Positions 10,022 to 20,905 of a stretch of DNA of 64,000 bases are shown here, piece after piece. Under the pieces are notes generated by a model. That model was not told where the DNA came from, ran no database searches, and worked only from the letters and a program-made list of their open reading frames with translations. Each line of letters opens with the position of its first letter. Position 1 is the first letter of the stretch. The stretch comes from Heterohyrax brucei (Eukaryota > Chordata > Mammalia > Hyracoidea > Procaviidae): positions 5,336,001-5,400,000 of the forward strand of contig CM053162.1 of the NCBI GenBank assembly GCA_028571685.1, in the 5' to 3' direction. Position numbers and translations under genes: made by a program.

Positions 10022-11869
10022 AACATGGGAGTTCTAATACACAGTTTAGACAGACTACAAAATCAGACAAACAACGCATGAACAACTGAAGAGAAAATTG
10101 ATAAGTGTGAATTACTAAGAATCAAATACTTATGCTATCCAAAGACTATGAAAAGGTTTAAAAGACTACCTGCACAATGGGAAAAAAATTTGGCAACTAA
10201 ATTTTGGATCAATATTTGATATCCGTACTCTACAAGGTACTATGAGGTATCAACAAGAAAAAGGCAAATAACCCAACGAAGCAATGGGCGAATGAGATGG
10301 ACAGACACTTCACTAAATAAGTCAGCCAGGCAGCCAACAGACACATGAGGAAATACTCACAATCATTAGCTATTAGAGAAATCCAAATCAAAACTACAGT
10401 GAGACATCATCTCACCCCAACATGGTTGGCAATAATTACATAAAAACACAAAGCAACAAATACTAGAGAGTCTGAGGAGAGATTGGTACTCTCCTACACT
10501 GCTCATGGGAATTCAAAATGGTACAACCTCTTTGAAAAGCAATTTGGCACTTCCTTAAAGAGCTAAAAATAGAAGTACCACGCAATCCAGCAATCCAATC
10601 ACTTGAAATATATCCTACAGAAATAAAGGTGTTCACACAAACAGATAAATGCACACGAATGTTTATGGCAACACTGTCCACAATAGCAAAAAGATGGAAT
10701 CAACTTAGGTGCCCGTCAACAGATGAGTTGATAAAAAAACATATACTCAGTGGAACATTATGCAATGATAAAGAACAATGATTTTATGAAGCATCTCATA
10801 ACTTTGTTTCAACAAGAAGACATTTTGCTGAGTGAAATCAGTCAGCTGCAAAAAGACAAGTATTGTTTGAGACCTTTGCTATAAAGACTTAAAATAGATT
10901 TATGTTTAGAAGAAAAGACTCTTTGACACCTACAAAGGTCAGGAGGGAGGGAGATAGTTGGTCATAGATTAGATAGTCAATAGGAATTTGGTTAGGTGAA
11001 GGGAGTGACAGCATGAGTTAGAGAGCTGATCAACATAACTAAACTATATCATAAAATAAAGACTTTCTAAACTCAACTCAGTATTTTAAAGGACAGAGTA
11101 TCAGGGATAGGGGTCTATGGACCATGTTTTCAGCAGATATCAAGGTCAGTTGTTAGAACTAGCCTTCTGCTAGGAGAGTGTTCTGTACCCCATATTGGTG
11201 AGTGGTGCCAGAAGTCTTAAAAGCTACCATCTGAGGTACACTGAACTGCCCCAACCTATCTGGAATAGAGGATCACCGAGAATGACAAAGACATGTGGAG
11301 GAAAGAACCCAGGAGACAGAATGACCAATATGAATGAGAGACTGTTTCAGCCTGGGACCAGAAGAACCAGAGGATGCCTGGCCACCAACAAAGACAGCCA
11401 TGATGGGGACACAGTGTAGAGTCCCTGAGGTAACACAAGAAGAAAAGGTGTGCAGTTCAATAACTCTACTAAAAGACCAGAACTGATAATCTGACAGTCT
11501 GAAAGGTCCTGTGGGAACACGGCCACATACGTGCTGCTAGCCCTGACTGGAAACCAGAACTGAGGTCAAATCTTCAGACAAGAATGGGCTGGATTTGGGG
11601 ACAAGGTGTGACCATATGGTGTATGTATTTTATGGTGTTACACATTTATAGGAATCTGTCCTACTGGCTCCTTTCTAGATGGGAGAGAAGAGGGTGTAAA
11701 GCAGGAGATAGGTGCTGATTAAGACTATTCAAGAAGTATAGAGTGAAAAGGAGGGATGCTCTGTCACCAGGTGGGGAGAGCAGATAGAGCTGCAGATAGG
11801 TGGGTATGCAAAATTGATCTGGATTGTATACTTTTATTTAATTACAGCAAAATGGTAAAAAAAAAAAAA
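10022..11869 (+). mobile_element. L1 LINE, 3' arm of the twin-primed copy with poly(A)
   Basis: This is the + strand continuation of the L1 whose 5' part is inverted at 4830-10021. It starts in the C-terminal third of ORF2 (the CACAATGGGAAAAAAATTTGG and ATGGGCGAATGAGATGGACA regions) and passes through the ORF2 end near 10900. A long 3' UTR (10900-11850) follows, of a type I associate with elephant L1, and a 13-base A tail at 11857-11869. The ORF2 piece is full of stops. About 2 kb of ORF2 is missing between the two arms. Confidence 0.88.
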
Positions 11870-11870
11870 T

Positions 11871-12014
11871 AGCCATTGAGTCAGTTTTGACTCATAGCAA
11901 CCCTATAGGATAGAGTAGATTTGCCCTTGTAGGATTTCCAAAGAGCAGCTGGTAGATTTGTATCACTAATCTTTTGGTTAGCAGCCAAACCCTTAACTAC
12001 TGTGTCACTAGGCT
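11871..12014 (-). mobile_element. AfroSINE, antisense, inserted at the L1 poly(A) tail
   Basis: Reading left to right it shows the reverse complement of the AfroSINE 3' body (CATTGAGTCAGTTTTGACTC, ATAGCAACCCTATAGGA) and then the tRNA-like head (TTTTGGTTAGCAGCCAAACC, CTTAACTACTGTGTCACTAG). It abuts the L1 A tail, a common target for LINE-mobilised SINEs. Confidence 0.88.
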
Positions 12015-14585
12015 GTGACTGAAATACAGTGACCATGTAATGTATTGACCAAAAGTGAAACAGACCTTTTTGAAACTGAAATGTTATATTTGCTATGGCT
12101 AGTGGGTATAAACTGTCTCTTAGAAACAAGGAAATAGAATCCCTCTTTTGAATGGAGATCTTGTTTAATGGCATATTTGAAGATTTCACAGGTCCCTAGT
12201 CACTCAGTTTGCCCCCAGCTGCTAGCTGGAACATTGGGTGTTTGAACCTGCATAGGAGCTCTGGAAGAAAGGCACAGTGATCTTCTTGCATAAAGATTTC
12301 AGACTAGAAAATACTACAGAGCTTAGTTTTACTCTGTGACACATGAGATTGACATGAGCCAGAACCAAGTGCACAGCAAGGAGTTGAAAACTTCACCTCC
12401 AGCAAAAGGAGACTTAGATACTTAGATGAACTTATGTTGTGTAGTTCTGGTTGCACTTTCTTCAAGTGCTGGGGGAACTAACAACTGGGACCACAATGAG
12501 AGAGCTGTAGGTTCTTTATTGACCTGAACAAACTACTCCATCGATTCTGGTGGGCTACTGGTTCTTTGACACCAAGAGATGGAGAAAGTAATACGTTTTT
12601 CAGCTACGAAACAGAGTATCTGGTAGGAGCTGCCTCAGCGTTCTCCAGCCCCTTATTAGAGCTGTATCCATCCATGAAGGAAATGATAGTTATTTTAATG
12701 ACAATGCCAGAGGAGAGAAGCCCAGAGTGGAGTATAGACACTGACAACAGTTCAGAATGAGGTGACCTTGAGGTAAAAGACCCTTGGCTTGTGGCATATG
12801 CTATCAGCCTGCCCTTGTCTGTCCGCTGGACATTCCAGACTAGTCTTCAGTCTCACTAGATTGTATTTCTAGGGCATCCCCCCGAAATCTGATACAGCAT
12901 GTGGTCACTTGTAGGTAAAAGAATGCTGTGACTGTGTGCTGATGTGAGGAATTCACAGTTAAGTAGAAATATGATGAGCACACCCAGTGAAGCTGCTGAA
13001 CAGTGCTGATATTAGGAGTCTAAGATTTAGATCAGGTCATTTAGGAATGTAGCTGTTATGTTTTAAGAGACAGGGTTAGACCTGTTATATATTTGTTTAC
13101 GTGGTATCTTCTATTATAATGGCATTACACTTTGTTCTTAAAATTACAAATGTCTCGTATGGAAAGGATGAGTCAGATGTTATCCTGGCCCTGCCCCTGA
13201 TATATATATTTGGTCCTGGGTCAGTGCATGATTTTTAAGCCTGACTGAAAAAAAAAAAAGATATGTTAGACTAGAAGTCACATTATTTGTAGGTGGTGTG
13301 CAACCAGGCTGTGTGAAGATATCGTATGTCCCTGCATCATGAAGCTGTTTATACATTGGTATCCATCCAACAGGCAGTCCACCTTGTTTCCCATAAAGTA
13401 GGCTCTATAGGATGTGGACACAGCCCCTTGCTCTTTTATGCAATAGGTTACATTAATTAGTTATGCAGAACCACAAATCCCTTTAATTCAGTGGTGGAGC
13501 TGCTGACACCTCCCCATCAGGCTCTGGGTGCTATCTCCCTCTGACCCGCTCTCTGTGCTCAACCACAGCTCCACTCTAAGGGCTGTCGTTGTGAGTGGCA
13601 CCGTGAAAGGTAGCGGTGTGGCCCACAGTGGAGGGCTGCTTTGGTGGAATGGCAAGTGACTGGGTGGCACCTGATTTAGAGATTAGCCTGACTCCCCAAG
13701 CATTTGTTCTCATCCTTCCATATCAAAATTTTCAGATTGCTATTTTTGTTCTTGTTGCTACTGACCTCCCAAAGGACTTGAATTCAAAACCTGATTTATT
13801 CGCAGCTTATTTCTCAAGAGCAAGTTGTGGCTTGGAAGAAGCTAGAAACAGAAACTAAAGGATGCCTTTCAGTCATTTGTTGCCTAAACTCAGAGACTAT
13901 ACACGTGAGACCAGTGTGAAGCAATCAATGTGCTTTGGGAATTAGGCTCAAAAGATACTTAGTGAGTGACTTCCAAGTCCCAGCCCTTGTGTCTTAACAC
14001 CGTCCCCCCATCAACCGCCTGGTATGGTCTTTGCGCACGGTAGATACATCGTGCCCCCACCTGTCTCGTGAAATCATGTGAAAGACGGGCTTATGACAAG
14101 ATGGTAAAGCATGGAGACAGCTCTGGGTTGATGACTACACTTTCCTCCAACATCATTTGACAAAACAAAATTTTCTCCTGGAGCCAGAACCTACTCACGA
14201 AGAGGTAACAATAATTTTCTTCAGAAAATCAGTACAATAATAAGATTACCCAATTTCTGGGAGTTTTTCTACCTCTCTGATGTTCAGGCCGTCTTTGTTC
14301 TGCCTTCTGAAATGAGGATATTCTGGGACCTCCTCAAGCCCTAGCTACTCTGTATCCTGACTTACATCTTTATACACTATTGTCCTCCAATGAAATACGA
14401 TCTAATCTTTCTTTACAGCCCTGTTGAAGGGTTTAAACACTGTCATTTCATGCTCAGCTTATATTTAGTTGTGAACCCATAAGTTGTATCCTCAGCACTA
14501 GGCAATTAGATTAGGGAGGACGAGAGCTGTGTTTTGTTAGTGAATGATAGTCTTTATTTTTCAGAGACTGAACAGATGTTTTGTG
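12015..14585. other. OPCML: Intronic sequence, apparently single-copy
   Basis: I recognise no gene or repeat family over about 2.6 kb, apart from a 12-base A run ending at 13259. The open frames (e.g. 12566-12760 and 13616-13858) have no similarity I know and no splice context. Confidence 0.45.
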
Positions 14586-14752
14586 AGGCCCTAATCCTGG
14601 TGGTATAGTGATTAAGTGCTATGACTGCTAAGCAGAAGGTCTGCAGTTCAGATCTGCCAGGTGTGCCTTGGAAACTCTATGGGGCAGTTGCACTTCATCT
14701 TATAGGTTGCTATGAGTTACAATTGAGTTGATGACAGTGTGTTTGTTTTGGG
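14586..14752 (+). mobile_element. AfroSINE, sense
   Basis: The tRNA-like head (CTGGTGGTATAGTGATTAAG, CTAAGCAGAAGGTCTGCAG), B-box-like TTCAGATCTG and body (CTATGGGGCAGTTGCACTTC) are in order and end in a T/G-rich tail. Confidence 0.88.
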
Positions 14753-14894
14753 GGGCATGGGGGCTTACCGTGCATTTGGAACTGAACTAGGCACTAAGGA
14801 CACCACTGTGAGTGAGATGAATGGTTTTGCATTCACTGAGCTTTAATATAGTGGATCATATAGGCAGTTAGACATGCACTTACCCTCTGATGCA

Positions 14895-15320
14895 GGTGTT
14901 CTCAGCCTTGGCACTATTGACATTTTGGGTCAGATAATTCTTTGTCACAGGAGGCAGTCCTATAGTATCATTAGTGGTATCTCTGACCTCTCCCACTAAA
15001 TGCCTGTATCATTCCCCTGCCAACTCCCTGTGCTGACAACCAAAACCATCTTCAAGTTGCTCTTGACTTGGTCCCTACCTAGGGTTACTTCCTGTGTGTC
15101 AGAGGACAACAACGCTCCATTCTATTTTCAAATGCTGATTTTGTGGAAGTTGACCACCAGGTCTTTCTTCCCAGGTAGCTCTAGGTGAACTCAAACTTCC
15201 AACTTTTCAATTAGTAGCTGAGTACATTAAGCATTTACACTTACCAGGGACTCTGAACTGCCTCCAGACATTGCCATTGTCTTCTGAAGGCAAAATCATC
15301 CAGCAGAAATCACTGCACTA
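14895..15320 (-). mobile_element. MER20-like hAT (Charlie) DNA transposon, split by a SINE
   Basis: The left part (14895-15055) has CTTGGCACTATTGACATTTT and CAGATAATTCTTTGTCACAG. The right part (about 15257-15320) has CCTCCAGACATTGCCATTG and GGCAAAATCATCC. Together they match a MER20-type element, antisense, as I recall its consensus. A SINE of about 200 bp separates the halves. Confidence 0.68.
15056..15253 (-). mobile_element. AfroSINE (long variant), antisense, inside the MER20-like element
   Basis: It reads from the 3' body (GTTGCTCTTGACTTGGTCCC, TGTGTGTCAGAGG) to the 5' head (CTTACCAGGGACTC), the antisense of the long AfroSINE variant. Its edges coincide with the interruption of the flanking MER20-like sequence. 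Confidence 0.75.
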
Positions 15321-15410
15321 AAGTGATGCATGCAACGATAATACAGTTTCCAAGGAAACCTAGAGGAGGGACATCTAATAAAGATGTTACAGTCAGAGAA
15401 GACATATAGT

Positions 15411-15800
15411 TAGGGTCCCAACAGGGAACAGATGGACTATTTAACTTGGAATAATTCTGAGCAGATTTCATGTACAAGGGTGCAGACAGGGCCGAGGGCC
15501 GCTATCCACAGTCGTGCAGAGTCACAAGGTAATAGCAGCAGGACTGATCCTACCCCTAATCAGAAAGATGAGGCAAGGAGGTTTCCGGAATGGGAACTGG
15601 AAAGTTGTGTGGAGAGAGCTGACTCCAGTAGAGCTAAGTTATTTGTTCAAGGGGCTCAGGAAGTTGGAGCTGACCCTACTGAACAGTAAATACCTGAGGT
15701 CACTGCTTCTTCCATCGTTTGCCTGCTTGCTCTTCTCGTTGGTCACCTCAACCAGGATCCAAAAGGCAAGGGGTTAGTTGCTAAAGCCCATATAAGTCAG
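15411..15800. repeat. Unclassified ancient interspersed repeat
   Basis: The phrases AACAGGGAACAGATGGACTA, AAGGTAATAGCAGCAGGACT and a terminal AAGCCCATATAAGTCAG resemble an old mammalian LTR-like repeat seen in several orders. I cannot name the family. The overlapping open frames at 15432-15689 and 15514-15777 have no recognisable protein content. Confidence 0.3.
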
Positions 15801-15960
15801 ACACTTTGGGAAATAAAACATGATAAGAAGGGTAAGCAATGAGTGTAGAGAACCAAAAATGAAGTATCTAGCAGAGAGGGCATTCCAGAAAAATAAAATA
15901 TAAACTTAGACCTGAAGGGATGAGTCAGAGTTATCCAGGGAAAAAGGAAGAAGGGAAAAG

Positions 15961-15982
15961 TACACTTGCTATAGCAAGTGTA
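15961..15982. repeat. Perfect 22-bp palindrome
   Basis: The 11-base arm TACACTTGCTA is followed directly by its exact reverse complement, with no spacer. It lies in single-copy intron. Confidence 0.95.
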
Positions 15983-16196
15983 ATTTTTGCTTCCTAAACT
16001 TCATTACAACAGTTGTCTATTGATTTAATCGGCTGAGCCCCCACCAGCCTGGCTGGTGAGAAATTCAGTCTGTCATATTTTAAGAAACTGCCTTTTTTCT
16101 CTAGAACATACAGGTCACTTAGAAAAAGTTTGACAGTTTTCAGTCCACAATAGTCATAGGCTTCTTGTCTAATAAAGGCTCAATAATGTTACTGAA

Positions 16197-16316
16197 TGCA
16201 AGGACAAAGACAGGAAGACAGAGAGGGAAGGAGAACGGGGGGGGGGGGAGGGAGTAAGGGAGGGAGAGGGAAGGGAGGAGGGAAAGGAAGGGAGAATGGA
16301 AAGGCAGGTAAGGGGG
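16197..16316 (+). repeat. Polypurine (G/A) tract with G-quadruplex motif
   Basis: This is about 120 bases of nearly pure purine on the plus strand. It includes an uninterrupted run of G of about 12 bases near 16239-16250 and then many GGG runs spaced by 1-5 bases (GGGAGGGAG, AAGGGAGGGAGAGGGAAGGG). It meets the G3+N1-7 quadruplex pattern several times over. Confidence 0.9.
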
Positions 16317-17965
16317 TCCACACTGCTGGGCCTAGCTTTCTTAATCATCCATTCTGAGCTGAGCCAGGGCTTTCAGAGGAAGGCTTTCATGAGAAAAGAA
16401 CAAGTAGATCTTCCACTAGAGGGAGACACTTCAACAAAATCTCACGTTTGACTTTGTCTCCCATCCTAGGTTTGTCCAAGTCCATGTCGGTGAGCCTAGA
16501 CTCTTTGCTTGTTTCCTTGAAACAAAAGCTTGGATGGTAGTTATGTTCTGAGTGCCCAGCAACTTGAGACCCTAGGACACAAACGTCATTAACAGCCCTA
16601 AGGCAAAAAGATTGAGAACTCACAAAGTGGCACATTTTGGGTCTTGGAGAAGAAAACATTCCTCAGTGCTCCCAGTCTTCCACAACTGTGAGAACAAAAC
16701 AAATTAGTTGCCAATAGATTAGTTTATCATGCTACAAAGGATCGGCTTGGACTCAGAAAGGCAAATTTAGGGAAACTGGAGTCCGTTGTGTATAGAAATC
16801 CAGCGGGCTGGAGCTTGAAAACATGGCATGCAAGAAGAAGATAGGAGAAGGGAGCCAAAAGACCCTGAAACGTCACTGCTTTGGTAGATCCCTTTACTAA
16901 GACCTGTAAGGAGTCATTTTTCATCCCTAGCACACAGAAGAGTCTTTTGTTTGTGCTTTGACTCTCCAAAAATTTAGATAAGCAGAGAGGAGACCCAACT
17001 TGGGACTGAAAAGTTAGGTCCTGATGCGTATGGCAATAAGTGTAGTACATCCAACAAAACAGATAGTCTGCAGCTACCAAGTTATGTATGATTTAGTTCT
17101 ATCTGGTCGTGCCTTGAGTCTTTGAGAACAAAATACCGGTACCAAGTGTTTGCTTCAACACAGCAGGAGAGCTAGCTACATAGGTAACAGACACCAACCA
17201 GTCTCCTAGAGTGCTGGGGATAGCTACCTCAGTGAGGAACTGGGGTTCCAAGGCCTGTCTTCCCTATCTCCTCGACCCACACCATCTTTCAGTGTCCTTG
17301 GTAATTCAACAAAGTTAATAGCTGATTAATAATTCCTGTGGTGAAAGAGTTCCTGGATGAGGAGTAGCTCTCCTTTACAATCTGCTGGTGATTGAAAAAT
17401 TATGTTCAGTAATAACTGACAGAAGTAGTCTCTTCTGCAGCTGATTTGCTTTGTACCTGTGATTTAATAATATAAATATCACTTGTTTTCTGCTTAAGAC
17501 GAATTGTCTTGTGATTTGCTAAACTCAAGGTTCTTGTCTGTGTTCAAGAGACCCTAGGAGAGAAATTTTTTGCCTGAATTTTGCTGTAGTTTTTTCCTTA
17601 CACATACATACATGCATAAAGATTGAATCAACAGTTAGAAGACAGTTTTTTCAGCAGCTGCTGATTATAGGTTAGTAGAAACAAATATATTTAGAAATAA
17701 TCCAATCTAATCCTTTCTTTTTACCAAAGATGAAACAGGGGGCCCAGGTTTGTTAACTTATTCAAATGCATGCAGAAAGTAAGATTGAGCACAAAGCTAG
17801 TATAGTGCTATTTTCAAAATGAAGAAAGTTCAGAAAGAATGGAGCTATATTTTACTTTTGCTTTTGAGTGTTTCTCTATGACTGTGTTTATACTATTGTG
17901 TATGCATGCGTGTGTGCCTGCATATGGGAATAACATGCTGAATGCTATCTATCTACATATAATAC
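16317..17965. other. OPCML: Intronic sequence, mostly unrecognised
   Basis: No gene was found. A weak MIR-like core may be present near 17690-17790 (ACCAAAGATGAAACAGG). Open frames at 16387-16659 and 16727-17080 (minus) show no domain. Confidence 0.4.
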
Positions 17966-18210
17966 TGTTGTTGTTAGGTGCCTTCCAGTCAGTTCTGACT
18001 GATAGCTACCTTAGGTACAACAGAACTAAACACTAGCCCTGCCTGCACCATCCTCACAATCCTTGTAATGCTCGCGCCCTGCTGCAGTTACCAGGTCAGT
18101 TTATCTCACTGAGGATTTTTGTCTTTTTCACTGACCCTCCACTTTACCAAGCATAGTGTCCTCCAGGGAATGGTCCTCCCTGATAACATGTCCAAAGTAT
18201 ATGGGCCTCA
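17966..18210 (-). mobile_element. RTE LINE, short 3'-end fragment, antisense
   Basis: It starts with the RTE 3' terminus in antisense (TGTTGTTGTTAGGTGCCTTC) and follows the family for about 245 bp (TCACTGACCCTCCACTTTAC, TGATAACATGTCCAAAGTAT). It is a severely 5'-truncated copy. Confidence 0.88.
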
Positions 18211-20464
18211 CTTTTGGAGCAGAAATATGGCTCTCAGGCCAATCTTTCCTTTCCAGAACCTCTTGGCCCTGATTGAATGCTGGGTGCTATCCAGAGACTG
18301 ATAACAGTGAACAGAAACCCCTACGTACTGGGCCGGGAAGATAGCTACAAATTAAGTGAGGAAAGAATTGTAGCTATGAGGCCTAAAAAGTAAGCTGGTG
18401 AGTGCCTTCATTGTGCTGACAAGGAAACAGAGGTCCAGGAAAGAGCTGAGGCTTGCTCAGGACTCCATGGTCATCTAACGGCAGAGTGAGGGCTAGAACT
18501 TGGGCCTCTGACTGCTTCTTGGATCTTCAGAGATGTCTGGCTCTGTTTTGGTACTATCAGCAGGCAATATCTAACTCAACATAAGAAAGAAGTCCTGGGA
18601 GTAGTACCAAGAACACTTACTTCATCTCTCAGTGTCCATTCCCTGAGCAAAATAGCGTCTGTCTGGTTGGAAAGGGTTGGTGAAGTGAGTTGCGTGGCTA
18701 AAGAGGGGTATTTTTAGTGAAGCCAGGGAGGAGAGAAAGCAAAGAGGACAGAAATTATTTTCCTGCATTTGGATTATACCCTCAAACCCTAAAAATTGGC
18801 CTCAAATCATGTAAGTAGGTGGTTAGTTATCCTATACGACATTATTCCAGTCTACCCTTTTGGGGGAGGGAAAAAAGAGGAGCTGCTTGTCAACATCTGA
18901 ATGAATAAATGTCTTCCAGAAAAAATGAAAAGATTAATTTCCTCCTTTAATACAAGACATTACCCTCAGACCCACAGTCTTTCATAATTGTCAAAACCTC
19001 TTTCCTTCCCATCATCATGCAGCTCTGCACAATGACAAATGAGAGCTACCTTGAAATTACTGCAGTGTCTCCATTCATGTGACTGCAGTATAAGGTCCAA
19101 GTAAAACCAAGTGACCAGGGTCAGTTCTACAGTACTCAAGCCTGACGATGGGAATATTCTGTGGTCAGGTATCCTGAGCTCCTAGGTGTGGCTCTTTTAA
19201 ATCACCCCATGATTATCACATTGTTCATTATAAATAACAATAATAAATGTTACATTTTTATACAGCTGTAAATAAAATGATAAAAATAAATGATTTGAGG
19301 AATTATTTAAAATTGTTAATAGCCCATATTTTCTAGGATGGAACAGATCTTAAAAGGTTGACATTGATAGGGACTTTAGTAATTTTCCAATGCAGTGTTT
19401 CATTTGGTTTTAAAAAAAACAAAGATACAAGAACTGAGGTTTAGAGTGCTACAAAGAGTCATTCAGCATCACTTACTATATTAGTGGCAAAACCGGCATT
19501 GGGATTAGGTCTCAGGACTTTGGATCTTTAATTCAGTTTTTTTTTTTTTTTTTTTCTTGACTACTTCTCTGTTGGCACAGAGTTATGGAAATTACTTCTA
19601 TGGGGACTGGGCTAAAAAGAGAGGTCAGGAAGATAGATGCCTTTTTCAGAAAGGTCAGCTTACTGATGGCCAAGCCACATGGTCAAAGAGAGACAGATGT
19701 GCTGAGAACAGCACAAAGTGGGGAAAGGAGTCTAATGCCAGTGTCCCTAGAGATTGCATCACCCAGACCCTCTACCCCCCGGAAGCAGAATCGTCATCCG
19801 CAGAGCACAGCCTTTCTCCTCCGTGGTCTTACGGCTGAGTAAGTGGGCACAGTACCCCTTCGTGATGATTCAGAGCCTGCCTCGTACTCTGTGCAGTATA
19901 TTTCTGGTCATTGCCTGCATGCCAATTGTGCTGCCTATGTGAGTGGGAATTTTGCATAAACTCCAATACAAGTATCTCAAATATATTAATGAACATGGAT
20001 AATCAGCATCTTTATACATTGCCGTGCTATTGGAGTTAACATGGAGACAGAATAAAAGAAAAGAGGGAGGGAGAAGCAAGCCGAGTCTGGTTGCAACTGC
20101 TCTCCAGTTACAGATAATGGACTATACTGTTTCTCAGGAGGGTATTTCTCCACTGGCCTGACGAGGCTCTGTGCTACTTCTTTCAGTGCCCTGGGCCAAC
20201 CAATCCATGTCAGAAAGGTGCAGGTAAGCACCTGTTCTGCTAAGGCTTTGACCCAGGATCCCTTAAGCCTTAGTCCAGTTTCTGCCTGTAAAGCAAAGTA
20301 AAGATCCCCTCACTCAAGCTGGCTTGTCTCCAAACAGCTGCGCCTGTCTGTGTCCACAGAGAAGGGTGTAGCTGATTGGCCTTGAGATTTAAGGGAAAGG
20401 TAGCATATGAGGTTACTTCTGTTCTCATCATCCATCTCAGTCTGAAGGGCCACTTACTGGCTAT
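18211..20464. other. OPCML: Intronic sequence with MIR-like relics and a T run
   Basis: MIR-like cores may lie at about 18380-18530 (GACAAGGAAACAGAGGTCCA) and 19330-19530. A 19-base T run occupies 19537-19555. Open frames at 19557-19838 and 20270-20533 have no recognisable content. Confidence 0.4.
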
Positions 20465-20905
20465 TCTGGCTTGAATAGTGTCTCCCCTCTCCCCCAAAGA
20501 GATGTCCACCAGTAGCTGAAAACGTGACCTCATTTGAGAAGAGGGTCTTTGCAGGTGTAATTAAGTTAAATATTTCAGGAATAAATTATCCTGGGTCACA
20601 GTGGGCCCTAGATCCAATAAAAAGTATCCTTAAAAGATAATAGAAGAGGTGAAGACACAGAGGAGAAGGCTATGTGAGAACAGGTAGAGACTGGAGTGAT
20701 GTGGCTACGGACTAAGGAACACCAAGGATTGGTAGCAGCCACCAGGACAAAAGAGTGGAATGAGTTGTCCCCAAGAGCCTCCAGTAGAAACAGTGTTAGT
20801 ACCTTGATGTAGACCTCTAAAACTGTGAGAGAATAAACTTCTGCTGTTTTAAGCCCCCAAGTTGGTGGTAGTTTGTTATGGCAGTTCTAGAAAACTCATA
20901 CAGTG
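20465..20905 (+). mobile_element. Ancient MaLR/ERVL-type LTR
   Basis: The ordered phrases are GGCTTGAATAGTGTCTCCCC, GGGTCTTTGCAGGTGTAATT, ACTGGAGTGATGTGGCTACG, and GTGAGAGAATAAACTTCTGC with an AATAAA at about 20833. They match a widespread mammalian LTR class of MaLR/ERVL type. The exact subfamily is uncertain. There is no internal sequence, so it is a solo LTR. Confidence 0.6.

Noticed and set aside
14586..14752. tRNA-like sequence with A- and B-box-like motifs
   Set aside because: It is the head of an AfroSINE, not a tRNA gene; no intact cloverleaf or anticodon arm. The same holds for the other SINE copies.
15432..15777. Two overlapping frames that look polar and protein-like
   Set aside because: They lie in a diverged interspersed repeat, have no conserved motif and no supporting gene structure.
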